DNA from: DAOUEX01 sp034430235
GTDB taxonomy: Bacteria; Chloroflexota; Anaerolineae; UBA2200
DNA length: 15,337 nt
NCBI GenBank assembly: GCA_964478075.1
Contig: CAYZGO010000046.1
Location: 1 to 15,337, forward strand
Reading direction: 5' to 3'
Made by a program: the position numbers and the translations under genes. The notes beneath the pieces were generated by a model. It ran no database searches and had not been told where the DNA came from. It saw nothing but the letters and a program-made list of their open reading frames with translations. Shown here one piece after another: positions 1-6,971 of the stretch; within the stretch, counting starts at the first letter, position 1; every line of letters starts with the position of its first letter.

Positions 1-66
1 CCTTTGTCCCTCCCGCCAAATCAACGAATCTCCAACGGACTTTTTCAACACTCTCCGTTTGTGTAT

Positions 67-95
67 TTGCCGAAGGCGATTGTAGAGTGTATAAT
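67..95 (+). promoter_or_regulatory. Sigma-70-type promoter for the prfA operon
   Basis: A -35 box TTGCCG (67-72) and a perfect -10 box TATAAT (90-95) are separated by 17 bp. Transcription would start near 102, about 60 nt before the preferred prfA ATG. No coding sequence is evident in 1-106. The assignment rests on consensus match and position. Confidence 0.65.
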
Positions 96-115
96 CAGTA
101 TCACGATTGGCCATC

Positions 116-145
116 GAGCCCCTCAAAAGCAAGGGGCTCTTTCTT
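116..145 (+). terminator. Terminator-like hairpin in the prfA leader
   Basis: A perfect 8-bp stem, GAGCCCCT (116-123) and AGGGGCTC (132-139), encloses an 8-nt loop and is followed by the T-rich run TTTCTT (140-145). It has the form of an intrinsic terminator. It lies downstream of the promoter at 67-95 and upstream of the prfA ATG, so it may attenuate prfA transcription. It could instead be the terminator of an upstream gene outside the window, with the -10 match being fortuitous. Confidence 0.6.
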
Positions 146-160
146 GGCTTTGAGAGTCCT

Positions 161-1249
161 ATGGATAACGCATCACTAGTAGACAAACTGTCGCAAATTG
201 AAGAGCGGTACGAGCAGCTCGGACGTCTGTTGGCCGATCCAGAGGTGGTTGCCGACCATAATCGTGTGCGTGAGTATGCGCAGGAGCGCGCCAACATCGC
301 CGAGTTGGTGGAAACATACCGCCAGTCCAGGTCGGCTAGCAAGGAACTGGTCGAGACCAGAAGCATGCTGGATCATGAACTGGATGACGAAATGCGCGCT
401 CTCGTCAACCAAGAGATCAAACGGCTTGAGACGCGGGAAAATGAACTGAGACAGAAGCTGCGATTGCTGGTCCTACCGAAGGATCCTAACGACGACAGGA
501 ACGTAATCATGGAGATCCGTGCGGGCACGGGAGGTGAAGAGGCAGCGCTATTTGCTGCTGACCTGTACCGCATGTATGCTCGCTATGCGGAAGCACAGGG
601 CTGGAAGACGGAACTGCTTAGCTCGAATGTGACGGGCATAGGGGGCTTCAAAGAGGTGATCCTCGAAGTGCGCGGAAAGGGAGCGTACTCTCGGCTGAAG
701 CACGAAAGTGGCGTTCATCGCGTGCAGCGCGTGCCCGCCACTGAGGCCAGCGGTCGCATTCACACCTCAACAGCAACTGTAGCCGTTCTGCCAGAGGTTG
801 ACGAGATCGAGGTCGAAATCAAGCCTGAAGACTTGCGGATTGAGGTTTTTCGTTCCAGTGGACATGGCGGTCAGAGCGTAAATACCACAGACTCTGCCGT
901 GCGCATAACACATCTACCGGCAGGTCTCACTGTGTCTTGCCAGGATGAGCGGTCTCAGCTACAGAACAAAATGCGTGCCCTGTCTATCCTTCGTGCACGT
1001 CTGTATGACATGGAGCAGCGCAAGCTCACTGAAAAAGTGGATGCTGCACGCCGTTCCCAGGTGGGTACGGGCGAACGCAGCGAGAAGGTGCGTACCTACA
1101 ACTTTCCCCAGAACAGAGTCACAGACCATCGCATCAGCTTCTCCAGCCATCGTCTCGAGGCAGTGCTGGCAGGTGACCTTGACCAGTTCATTGAGCAGCT
1201 AATCACGGCAGAACAGACGGAGAAACTGCGTGCTGCTGGCGTCAGTTGA
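161..1249 (+). CDS. prfA: Peptide chain release factor 1 (RF1)
   Basis: This 362-residue protein releases finished polypeptides at UAA and UAG codons in the ribosomal A site; the length fits bacterial RF1 (E. coli about 360). Residues 1-105 form the helical N-terminal domain. The codon-recognition tripeptide is PAT at 192-194 within HRVQRVPATEASGRIHTS, which marks RF1 rather than RF2 (SPF). The catalytic GGQ is at 236-238 within SSGHGGQSVNTTDSAVRITH. ATG at 161 is chosen because conserved RF1 sequence begins there; an in-frame TTG at 107 would add 18 residues encoded by the leader hairpin. The Shine-Dalgarno sequence is weak. The gene overlaps prmC, whose product modifies the GGQ glutamine. 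The local GHGGQS context differs from the GAGGQH of E. coli, but the catalytic residues are intact. Confidence 0.97.
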   Translation: MDNASLVDKLSQIEERYEQLGRLLADPEVVADHNRVREYAQERANIAELVETYRQSRSASKELVETRSMLDHELDDEMRALVNQEIKRLETRENELRQKLRLLVLPKDPNDDRNVIMEIRAGTGGEEAALFAADLYRMYARYAEAQGWKTELLSSNVTGIGGFKEVILEVRGKGAYSRLKHESGVHRVQRVPATEASGRIHTSTATVAVLPEVDEIEVEIKPEDLRIEVFRSSGHGGQSVNTTDSAVRITHLPAGLTVSCQDERSQLQNKMRALSILRARLYDMEQRKLTEKVDAARRSQVGTGERSEKVRTYNFPQNRVTDHRISFSSHRLEAVLAGDLDQFIEQLITAEQTEKLRAAGVS

Positions 1250-2147
1250 GTACCCTGTGAACGCTTCTGACGCCAGTACCCTGCCTCATTTTGCTACAGT
1301 GCGAGAAGCTCTCGCTTGGGCAAACGGCGTTCTATCCGCTGCTGGTGTACCTTCCCCACGCCTCGATGCAGAGGTACTGCTGGGCCACGTGTTGGACTGG
1401 AAACGGGCCAGACTGTACGCCAGACCAGAGTCTAAACTGACGGACTTGCAGCGGCAGGCGTTCCAGGCAAGCGTCGAGCGTCGGCGTCGTCGTGAGCCAG
1501 TGCCATACATCGTTGGACATCGGGAATTCTACGGCCTCGATTTCGTAGTGGATCGCAGGGTCTTGATTCCTCGTCCTGAAACCGAGTTGTTAGTGGAGCT
1601 GGCTCTAGAAAGTACCGCGCACTTCAGAGCAAGAGTTCAGAGGCTGATCCTGGCCGACGTCGGCACTGGCAGCGGCGTAGTGGCCATCAGTCTTGCCGCG
1701 AATCTGCCAGGTGCTGCTGTTTATGCGACGGAAGCTTCTGCTGTGGCACTGGAAGTCGCAGCGTTGAACGCTGCGCGCCATGGTGTGTCCAGCCGTATGC
1801 ATCTGCTGTCCGGAGACCTGCTCGACCCTTTGCACGAGCCAGTGCACATAATCGTTGCTAACTTGCCATACGTGCCAACGGAGCATCTCGCTTACTCAGC
1901 ACCAGATGTTGTTGCCTATGAACCACTGGCTGCTCTGGACGGGGGAGTGGATGGCTTGATGCACATCCGGCGCCTGCTGGCTCAAGCCAGACACTGGCTC
2001 TTGCCAGGGGGGATTATGCTGCTGGAGATAGGTGCAGGTCAGGGGCAGGAGGTTCTGACGCTCTCAGCGCAGCATTATCCGACGGCGAAGGCTGAGCTAT
2101 TCCAGGACTATGCTGGTCTGGACCGTGTTGTGCGGGTCAGCACGTAA
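1230..2147 (+). CDS. prmC: Release factor glutamine N5-methyltransferase
   Basis: This SAM-dependent enzyme methylates the GGQ glutamine of RF1 and RF2 and so supports efficient termination. In the 305-residue reading the N-terminal helical, factor-binding domain covers roughly 20-100. The family block RVLIPRPETELLVE is at 110-123, the SAM-binding loop DVGTGSG at 143-149, and the active-site motif at 211-214 reads NLPY where E. coli has NPPY. The GTG at 1230 has a well-spaced GGAGA (1219-1223) and overlaps prfA by 20 bp; a GTG at 1257 would give 296 residues, just after the prfA stop, but with a poorer ribosome site. Either start implies translational coupling to prfA, which suits an enzyme acting on the neighbouring product. 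Confidence 0.95.
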   Translation: MLLASVEYPVNASDASTLPHFATVREALAWANGVLSAAGVPSPRLDAEVLLGHVLDWKRARLYARPESKLTDLQRQAFQASVERRRRREPVPYIVGHREFYGLDFVVDRRVLIPRPETELLVELALESTAHFRARVQRLILADVGTGSGVVAISLAANLPGAAVYATEASAVALEVAALNAARHGVSSRMHLLSGDLLDPLHEPVHIIVANLPYVPTEHLAYSAPDVVAYEPLAALDGGVDGLMHIRRLLAQARHWLLPGGIMLLEIGAGQGQEVLTLSAQHYPTAKAELFQDYAGLDRVVRVST

Positions 2148-2190
2148 GATTGGCTTCTGCGTTGTCCTGTCATAGGCAGATGGTTGCCTG

Positions 2191-3027
2191 ATGAAACAGC
2201 GGAGGGGAATCTTGCCTTTTCGATTGCTGGCTCTCGATCTTGACGATACCATTGTTGATACCCGGATGCAGGTGTCGCCACGTGTGCGACGCGCAGTGCG
2301 CGCCGCTGTGGATGCCGGTGTTCACGTTACATTGGCCTCAGGCCGCCCCTTTCACCACGCGCGCCTCTTCGCCAATGACCTGGGCATCCACGAGCCTCTG
2401 ATATGCTGTCAGGGAGCCATAGTCCAAGATCCCGCTAGCGCTGAAGTCTACTTTCATTCTGGCGTGCCACTCCATCTGGCACAGGAGTTCATTGATTTCG
2501 TGCGTGCCCATGGCTGGGATCTATGCCTCTTCCTTGACGACCGACTCTACGCGGACCGCATCACGCCGTTTGTGCGCTTTTACGCGGAGTACTCGCCGAT
2601 TGAGGAAGGGCTGTATCCGGTTGACGATCTAAAATCCTTTCTGTGCCGTGAACCCACGAAAGTAGTCGTTGTTACCGAGGCTGACCAGGCGACAGTGGTA
2701 AATCACTTGCTGCGAGAGCGTTTTGCCGGACGTTTGCGCATTGTGCGTTCTTTCTCCCAGTTTGTGGAGGGCACGAGTCTAGCAGCCTCGAAGGGGCAGG
2801 CGCTCTCCTTCCTGGCACGGAGGCTGGGTGTGTCACAGGCCGAGACGATGGCTATCGGTGACAATGACAATGACGCTGACATGGTCGCCTGGGCGGGCCT
2901 GGGTGTGGCGATGGGCAACGCCAGCGCTGCGGTCAAGGCTGCTGCGGACTATGTTGCGCAGTCCGTCGAAGAAGATGGAGCTGCTGAGGCTATTGAGCGT
3001 TTCATTCTGGAGCGGTGCCATGGCTGA
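2191..3027 (+). CDS. Cof-type HAD-superfamily hydrolase
   Basis: A 278-residue HAD phosphatase of the Cof (IIB) subfamily, probably cytosolic and acting on small phosphorylated metabolites; the substrate cannot be read from sequence. Motif I is LDLDDT (15-20, nucleophile Asp16 and acid Asp18), motif II is TLASGR (47-52), motif III Lys is in SKGQA (Lys201), and motif IV is GDNDND (223-228). The C2-type cap lies about 85-195. The ATG at 2191 has no clear ribosome site and is preceded by a small hairpin. An in-frame TTG at 2212 has GGAGG (2201-2205) at ideal spacing and would start the protein just before motif I, so the true start may be 2212. The 3' end overlaps tsaC by 8 bp, placing it in the prfA operon although it has no obvious role in translation. 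Confidence 0.92.
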   Translation: MKQRRGILPFRLLALDLDDTIVDTRMQVSPRVRRAVRAAVDAGVHVTLASGRPFHHARLFANDLGIHEPLICCQGAIVQDPASAEVYFHSGVPLHLAQEFIDFVRAHGWDLCLFLDDRLYADRITPFVRFYAEYSPIEEGLYPVDDLKSFLCREPTKVVVVTEADQATVVNHLLRERFAGRLRIVRSFSQFVEGTSLAASKGQALSFLARRLGVSQAETMAIGDNDNDADMVAWAGLGVAMGNASAAVKAAADYVAQSVEEDGAAEAIERFILERCHG

Positions 3028-3652
3028 TGTCTGTATCTTGCCTGCTTCTCGATCAGGCAGCATAGAACGAGCTGTGGTTGTGCTGCGTGGAGGTGGGGTG
3101 GTGGCGTTTCCCACGGATACGGTTTATGGCCTGGGCGCACATAGCTTCATCGCCTCAGCGATCGAGAAGCTCTACGAGGTCAAGGGGCGCGGGCGTCAGA
3201 AGGCCATTCCTTTGCTGATAGCGCGCATTGAGGACGTGGTGACGGTCGCTGTTCAGGTGCCTGAGATGGCGTGGCGCTTGGCCGAGCATTTCTGGCCTGG
3301 GCCAGTGACGCTTGTGCTGCCCCAGGCAGACGCGGTTTTGGACGTGCTTACTGGTGGCGCGAATTCTGTGGCTGTGCGGGTTCCGGCACATGCCACAGCC
3401 TTGAGGCTCATCTCGGCACTCGGCGTGCCGTTAGCGGCGACTAGTGCGAATCTCTCAGGACAGCCAGAGGCGGTGACAGCGGAGGAAGTGCGAGAGGTGT
3501 TGGGGAAACGTGTGGAACTGATACTCGATGGGGGGCGCTGTCCGGGCGGAGTGCCCTCCACTGTGGTGGATGTTACGACGGTTCCCCCCATCATCCGCCG
3601 TCGTGGCGCGCTAGTGACCGAGGTCGAGGCCTTTCTCTCAGAGGCTTTGTAG
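3020..3652 (+). CDS. tsaC: Threonylcarbamoyl-AMP synthase (YrdC/Sua5 domain)
   Basis: The 210-residue product makes threonylcarbamoyl-AMP from threonine, bicarbonate and ATP, the first step of the t6A37 modification of ANN-decoding tRNAs. It is the short form with only a YrdC domain; the extra C-terminal Sua5 domain is missing. Conserved blocks are AFPTDTVYGLGA (29-40), KGRGRQKAIPLL (55-66), FWPGPVTLVL (91-100), SVAVRVPAH (116-124), AATSANLSG (139-147), PSTVVD (179-184) and RRGA (194-197). The reading frame is open further upstream, but ATG at 3020 is chosen because it follows GGAG (3009-3012) by 7 nt and starts where family similarity begins. It overlaps the HAD gene stop, so the two are coupled. 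A prfA-prmC-sua5-type order is common in bacteria. Confidence 0.95.
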   Translation: MADVCILPASRSGSIERAVVVLRGGGVVAFPTDTVYGLGAHSFIASAIEKLYEVKGRGRQKAIPLLIARIEDVVTVAVQVPEMAWRLAEHFWPGPVTLVLPQADAVLDVLTGGANSVAVRVPAHATALRLISALGVPLAATSANLSGQPEAVTAEEVREVLGKRVELILDGGRCPGGVPSTVVDVTTVPPIIRRRGALVTEVEAFLSEAL

Positions 3653-3683
3653 AATGGGTGTCTCGCTTCTAGCCCTGGCTTTT

Positions 3684-3863
3684 CTACTCTTCGCTCTTTT
3701 TCTTTTTCTCTGTTTCTTCGTCCGGTCTGGACAGTTCCTTGCGGAAGTCACGAATGGCTTTGCCCAATGCTCCGCCCAGTTCGCCTAGCCGTCCTATGCC
3801 GAAAATCACGAGGACGATGACCAACAGGATGAGCAATTCGAGCGGGCCGATATTGCGTAACAT
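3684..3863 (-). CDS. tatA: Sec-independent translocase protein TatA
   Basis: A 59-residue protein, read by direct translation of the minus strand. It begins MLRNIGPLELLILLVIVLVI, a short periplasmic start plus a single transmembrane helix (about 7-21). The TatA/B hinge FGIGRLGELG follows (21-30), then an amphipathic helix with LGKAIRDFRKEL (33-44), then a charged Lys/Glu tail. TatA oligomerises with TatBC to pass folded twin-arginine substrates across the membrane. Length and the FG hinge favour TatA over TatB, which usually has a longer tail. The ribosome site (complement of CCCTCCC near 3868-3874) is strong, and a promoter lies just upstream. No tatC is in the window, so partners must be encoded elsewhere. 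It converges with tsaC at a 31-bp gap. Confidence 0.93.
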   Translation of the reverse strand: MLRNIGPLELLILLVIVLVIFGIGRLGELGGALGKAIRDFRKELSRPDEETEKKKKSEE

Positions 3864-3899
3864 GTTCCCTCCCTGGGAATGCAGCTCAGATCACTTGAT

Positions 3900-3928
3900 A
3901 GTATAGCATACATCAGGCGAGGCACCAA
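3900..3928 (-). promoter_or_regulatory. Promoter for tatA
   Basis: On the minus strand, TTGGTG (-35, 3923-3928) and TATACT (-10, 3900-3905) are 17 bp apart, and the tatA ATG is about 37 nt downstream of the -10. Together with the dnaX promoter it makes the 3864-4104 gap a divergent control region. That gap also contains a small hairpin at 4000-4017 (GGAC/GTCC arms) of unknown role. Confidence 0.6.
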
Positions 3929-4052
3929 AGACTGGTTGTCTCCGGGCACGCGTTGGTTCTGGGCAAGCAGACCCTCCCCGGGGTTGCCGAATCCTATTGG
4001 GACCTCCGGGAGAGTCCGCAAAAAGTGAATTGCATCGTTGTCTCAGATTGGC

Positions 4053-4081
4053 TTGCATTAATCGCGCATCAGTGCTAAACT
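4053..4081 (+). promoter_or_regulatory. Promoter for dnaX-ebfC-recR
   Basis: TTGCAT (-35, 4053-4058) and TAAACT (-10, 4076-4081) are 17 bp apart. Transcription would begin near 4088, giving a leader of under 20 nt before dnaX. The -10 is imperfect, but this is the best match in the gap. Confidence 0.5.
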
Positions 4082-4104
4082 ATGGTCAGTACGGAAGGGG
4101 GTGG

Positions 4105-5805
4105 ATGATGGCAACGCAGGCATTATACCGCAGATGGCGCTCACAGACTTTTGCGGAGATCATCGGGCAGGATCACGTAACACATACCTTGCTCAACGCC
4201 TTGCGTGCAGGCCGTATTGGTCATGCTTACCTGTTCTCCGGGCCTCGGGGCACGGGGAAGACCACCACGGCACGCGTGCTGGCCAAAGCGGTCAACTGCC
4301 TCGATCCACAAGATGGGGAGCCATGCAACCGCTGCGCCATCTGCCGTAGCATGAATGAGGGGCGCTCTCTGGATTTGATCGAGATTGATGCCGCCTCCAA
4401 CCGTGGTATAGATGAGATTCGTGATCTTCGTGAAAAGATTGCTTTCTCCCCTAGCGAGTGCCGCTACAAGGTCTACGTAGTAGACGAAGTGCACATGCTG
4501 ACCGATCCAGCCTTCAATGCGCTCCTGAAGACCCTAGAGGAACCGCCACCACACGCCATCTTTGTGTTGGCCACTACAGCACCTCACAAAATCCCGCTCA
4601 CCGTGCTCTCGCGTTGCCAGCGCTTTGATTTCCGGCGCGTCTCGTTGCGCCATCTCAAGCAAAAGCTAGAGCTTATCTGTGCACAAGAAAGCATTCGAAT
4701 CGAGCCAGCAGCGCTGGACGCTATTGCGCGCTATGCTACTGGCAGCTTCCGTGATGCGGAGAGCCTGCTGGATCAGTTGATCTCCTTCGGTGCGGAAGAA
4801 ATTACACTGGACGATGTGCGTCGGGTGCTTGGTGCGGCTCCAGAGGAGGTCATGTCCGGTATCGTCACGGCGCTCGCTGGACGTGATGCAGGCTCGGGGT
4901 TGAGGCTTATCAACGAGGCCTTGAATAGCGGGGTTGATCCACGTCAGCTCACACGTGAGGTATTGGAGTATCTACGGGGGCTGCTTCTGGTGAAGAATGG
5001 CGGTGCGTCGTTGCTCAGCGTGACCCCTGAGATGCTGAAGGAGATGACAGCGCAGGCCGAAGGCTTTCCTTTGCGCCGCTTGCTGCAGACGGCCAAGCTC
5101 TTCAATCAGGCAGCCAACAGTTTGAGGACTGGCATACATGGCCAGCTACCGCTGGAACTGGCCCTTGTTGAAGCCACCCTGTGGGGTGAGCAAATGGTTC
5201 TCTCAGGCGAAAAGCGAGGAGAGGCAAGCCGAGCGCGGCCTACACCATCAGCACAACCACAATCTGCTGCTGAAGGAAGGGGTCCGAAAGGAGCGGCCGG
5301 AAGCGGGCCGCGCCCCCCTTCGCTTTCCCTCCCGGTTCCAGGGCCAGAACCTGTGAGGGAGGAGCCGCCGAGGCCGGCTGTGGCTCCTTCCGATGTGAGC
5401 ACTGAGTCCGATTCGTCGTCCGCTGGCGTACCAGGAATGACTCTGGCCTGGCTGAATGAGAATTGGGGCAGGGTGCTGCAAGCGATCAGGCCCCGCAGCC
5501 GTGGCGTCGAGGCTCTTCTCAAGTCCTGTGAGCCCTTGTCAGTGCAGGGCGATCTGGTGACACTAGGCTTCTACCATAGCTTCCACAAAGAGAGGGCGGA
5601 CGAAGAGAAGCATAGAAGTATAGTCGAAGAGGCATTGGCTGAGGTTGCAGGGCGAGCCTGTCGAGTGAAATGCGCTCTCTATAAGGGGGACCGCGAGCCC
5701 AAAGAGCCGAAGAATGAGGCGCGTCGTCGCGAGAAGCTGCTCGACAATCCTATGGTTAGTGAAGCTGTCAAGCGCTACGGGGCCAGAATCGTAGACGTAC
5801 AGTAG
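4105..5805 (+). CDS. dnaX: DNA polymerase III subunit gamma/tau
   Basis: The clamp-loader ATPase subunit that opens and places the beta sliding clamp and ties the replicase together. In this 566-residue reading, AAA+ motifs are Walker A GPRGTGKT (46-53), a four-Cys zinc site (Cys65, 74, 77, 80), Walker B/DExH VVDEVH (125-130), sensor 1 LATTAPHK (155-162), the SRC arginine-finger motif (169-171) and sensor 2 GSFRDAES (213-220). The clamp-loader collar follows to about 375, then a Pro/Gly/Ser-rich linker (about 380-450) and a folded C-terminal region with WLNENWGRVLQAI. Adjacent ATGs at 4105 and 4108 follow GGAAGGGG (4093-4100); an upstream in-frame start at 3997 is rejected because its extra residues resemble nothing in the family and lie before the promoter. 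No A-rich slippery site like that in E. coli dnaX is present, so a shorter gamma form is not evident. Confidence 0.96.
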   Translation: MMATQALYRRWRSQTFAEIIGQDHVTHTLLNALRAGRIGHAYLFSGPRGTGKTTTARVLAKAVNCLDPQDGEPCNRCAICRSMNEGRSLDLIEIDAASNRGIDEIRDLREKIAFSPSECRYKVYVVDEVHMLTDPAFNALLKTLEEPPPHAIFVLATTAPHKIPLTVLSRCQRFDFRRVSLRHLKQKLELICAQESIRIEPAALDAIARYATGSFRDAESLLDQLISFGAEEITLDDVRRVLGAAPEEVMSGIVTALAGRDAGSGLRLINEALNSGVDPRQLTREVLEYLRGLLLVKNGGASLLSVTPEMLKEMTAQAEGFPLRRLLQTAKLFNQAANSLRTGIHGQLPLELALVEATLWGEQMVLSGEKRGEASRARPTPSAQPQSAAEGRGPKGAAGSGPRPPSLSLPVPGPEPVREEPPRPAVAPSDVSTESDSSSAGVPGMTLAWLNENWGRVLQAIRPRSRGVEALLKSCEPLSVQGDLVTLGFYHSFHKERADEEKHRSIVEEALAEVAGRACRVKCALYKGDREPKEPKNEARRREKLLDNPMVSEAVKRYGARIVDVQ

Positions 5806-5826
5806 GGGTGTAGAGGAGGGTAGGCC

Positions 5827-6174
5827 ATGGGCAGCAAGGGCAAGGGAGGGCGGACGCGCTTTCAGCCCGGCGCCAGTGCCATGATGAAGCAGGTACAGCA
5901 ATTGCAAGCTCGCATGCTGCAGGCCCAGGAGGAACTTGCTGGAGAAACCGTCACGGTCTCTGTGGGGGGCGAAGTAGTGACGGTAGTCATGAATGGTCAG
6001 CAGGAAGTGCGTTCAGTGGCCATTGATCCTGACGCTGTGAATCCCGAAGAGGTGGATATGTTGCAAGACCTGATCATAGCGGCCATGAATGAGGCTTTGA
6101 GAAAGTCCCGTGAGTTGGCAGAGAAGAAGCTGGCGCCCATAACAGGAGCGCTAAGCATGCCAGGACTAATGTGA
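5827..6174 (+). CDS. ebfC: YbaB/EbfC nucleoid-associated protein
   Basis: A 115-residue member of the YbaB/EbfC family, small dimeric proteins that bind DNA and associate with the nucleoid. Seen here are the N-terminal helix MMKQVQQLQARMLQAQEELA (19-38), a beta region with VTVSVGGEVVTVVMNGQQEV (42-61), the family segment VRSVAIDPDAV (61-71) and a C-terminal helical region with AAMNEALRKSRELAEKKL (85-102). The ATG at 5827 has a strong GAGGAGGG ribosome site; a shorter product from Met19/Met20 is possible and would drop a basic Gly/Lys/Arg tail. Its place between dnaX and recR is the classical arrangement. The stop overlaps the recR start. Confidence 0.94.
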   Translation: MGSKGKGGRTRFQPGASAMMKQVQQLQARMLQAQEELAGETVTVSVGGEVVTVVMNGQQEVRSVAIDPDAVNPEEVDMLQDLIIAAMNEALRKSRELAEKKLAPITGALSMPGLM

Positions 6175-6773
6175 TGTCTGCAACGCCCAAACCTGTAATG
6201 CGACTGATTGAAGAACTCAGTCGTCTGCCGGGCGTCGGTCCCAAGACGGCTTCTCGCCTGACCTATTTTCTCCTGCGTTCACCCGCAGAGCAGGTTCTGT
6301 CTCTGTCCGAGGCTATCCGGCAAGTCAAGGAGCGCACTGTCCTGTGTAGCGTTTGCTTCAACATAGCCGAAACCAGCCCTTGTTTCATTTGCAGTGATCA
6401 GACTCGCGATCATACGCAGATTTGCGTGGTGGAGGAGCCTCTGGACGTGCTGGCTATTGAGCGGACGCGTCAGTATCATGGGCTGTATCACGTCCTGCAC
6501 GGAGCCATTTCGCCAGTAGAGGGCATTGGCCCCGAGGAACTCAAGATACGGGAGTTGCTGCTACGCGCCAAGAACAGCACGGTGCATGAAGTTCTCCTGG
6601 CCACGAATCCTAACCTCGAAGGAGAGGCCACGGCCATGTACATCGCCCGACAGATTCTCCCTCTGGGCATTCGGGTGACACGGCTGGCGCGGGGGTTACC
6701 CGTAGGAGGTGACCTGGAATACGCTGATGTGGTGACGCTTACCCAGGCCCTGGAAGGGCGGCGAGACATCTAA
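6174..6773 (+). CDS. recR: Recombination protein RecR
   Basis: A 199-residue protein that acts with RecO (and RecF) to load RecA onto SSB-coated single-stranded DNA during gap repair. The helix-hairpin-helix segment LPGVGPKTA is at 18-26, a four-Cys zinc site at Cys58, Cys61, Cys70 and Cys73, and the Toprim domain from about 82, with CVVEEPLDVLAIE (84-96) and the signature RLARGLPVGGDLEYAD (170-185). Length matches E. coli RecR (201). ATG 6174 overlaps the ebfC stop as TGATG, with AGGAC 7 nt upstream; a GTG at 6171 would add one residue. The overlap implies translational coupling. The gene ends just before a strong hairpin. Confidence 0.96.
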   Translation: MSATPKPVMRLIEELSRLPGVGPKTASRLTYFLLRSPAEQVLSLSEAIRQVKERTVLCSVCFNIAETSPCFICSDQTRDHTQICVVEEPLDVLAIERTRQYHGLYHVLHGAISPVEGIGPEELKIRELLLRAKNSTVHEVLLATNPNLEGEATAMYIARQILPLGIRVTRLARGLPVGGDLEYADVVTLTQALEGRRDI

Positions 6774-6774
6774 G

Positions 6775-6802
6775 AGCTCAGCCGCGAATAGCAGGCTGAG
6801 CT
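6775..6802 (+). terminator. Hairpin at the end of the dnaX-ebfC-recR operon
   Basis: A perfect 9-bp stem, AGCTCAGCC (6775-6783) and GGCTGAGCT (6794-6802), with a 10-nt loop, begins 2 nt after the recR stop. It is not followed by a T run, so it may be a weak or Rho-assisted terminator or an mRNA 3' stabiliser. Confidence 0.55.
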
Positions 6803-6820
6803 TCCACGCCGTTCATGCTC

Positions 6821-6868
6821 TGCATGCCCTCGCTTTGCATGCCCTACGGGCGACGGGCGACGGGCGAC
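6821..6868. repeat. Short direct and tandem repeats after recR
   Basis: TGCATGCCCT occurs at 6821-6830 and again at 6836-6845. It is followed at once by three tandem copies of the 7-mer GGGCGAC (6848-6868). A 6-bp hairpin CCTTGG/CCAAGG lies further on (6916-6933) and is placed to act downstream of the minus-strand DUF72 gene. No gene is credible in 6803-6971. Confidence 0.6.
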
Positions 6869-6971
6869 CGGCTGTCCGGCCGTCTGCCCACTCCGCTTTG
6901 TTTCGTGGGTGCTGCCCTTGGGCTGCGCCAAGGACATGGCGCGAGGAGCCGCCTCTGCTGACTTTCCGGAT

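Noticed and set aside
107..160. TTG start for prfA at 107
   Set aside because: The added 18 residues are encoded by the leader hairpin and have no counterpart in RF1.
2828..3019. N-terminal extension of the TsaC frame across the HAD gene
   Set aside because: It is the shadow frame of the HAD phosphatase; YrdC similarity begins at 3020 with a proper ribosome site.
3997..4104. N-terminal extension of dnaX from an upstream in-frame TTG
   Set aside because: The extra 36 residues look unlike any DnaX, precede the predicted promoter, and a good ribosome site serves the ATGs at 4105/4108.
5286..5330. A C-CCC-CCT heptamer in the dnaX linker, in the register of a -1 slippery site, next to a GCGGCC/GGCCGC hairpin
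   Set aside because: The hairpin is upstream rather than downstream, no Shine-Dalgarno is at the stimulatory distance, and Pro codon runs are expected in a Pro-rich linker.
5106..5522. A 138-residue minus-strand open frame within dnaX
   Set aside because: It is the complement of the Pro/Gly-rich linker of dnaX, with no independent signals.
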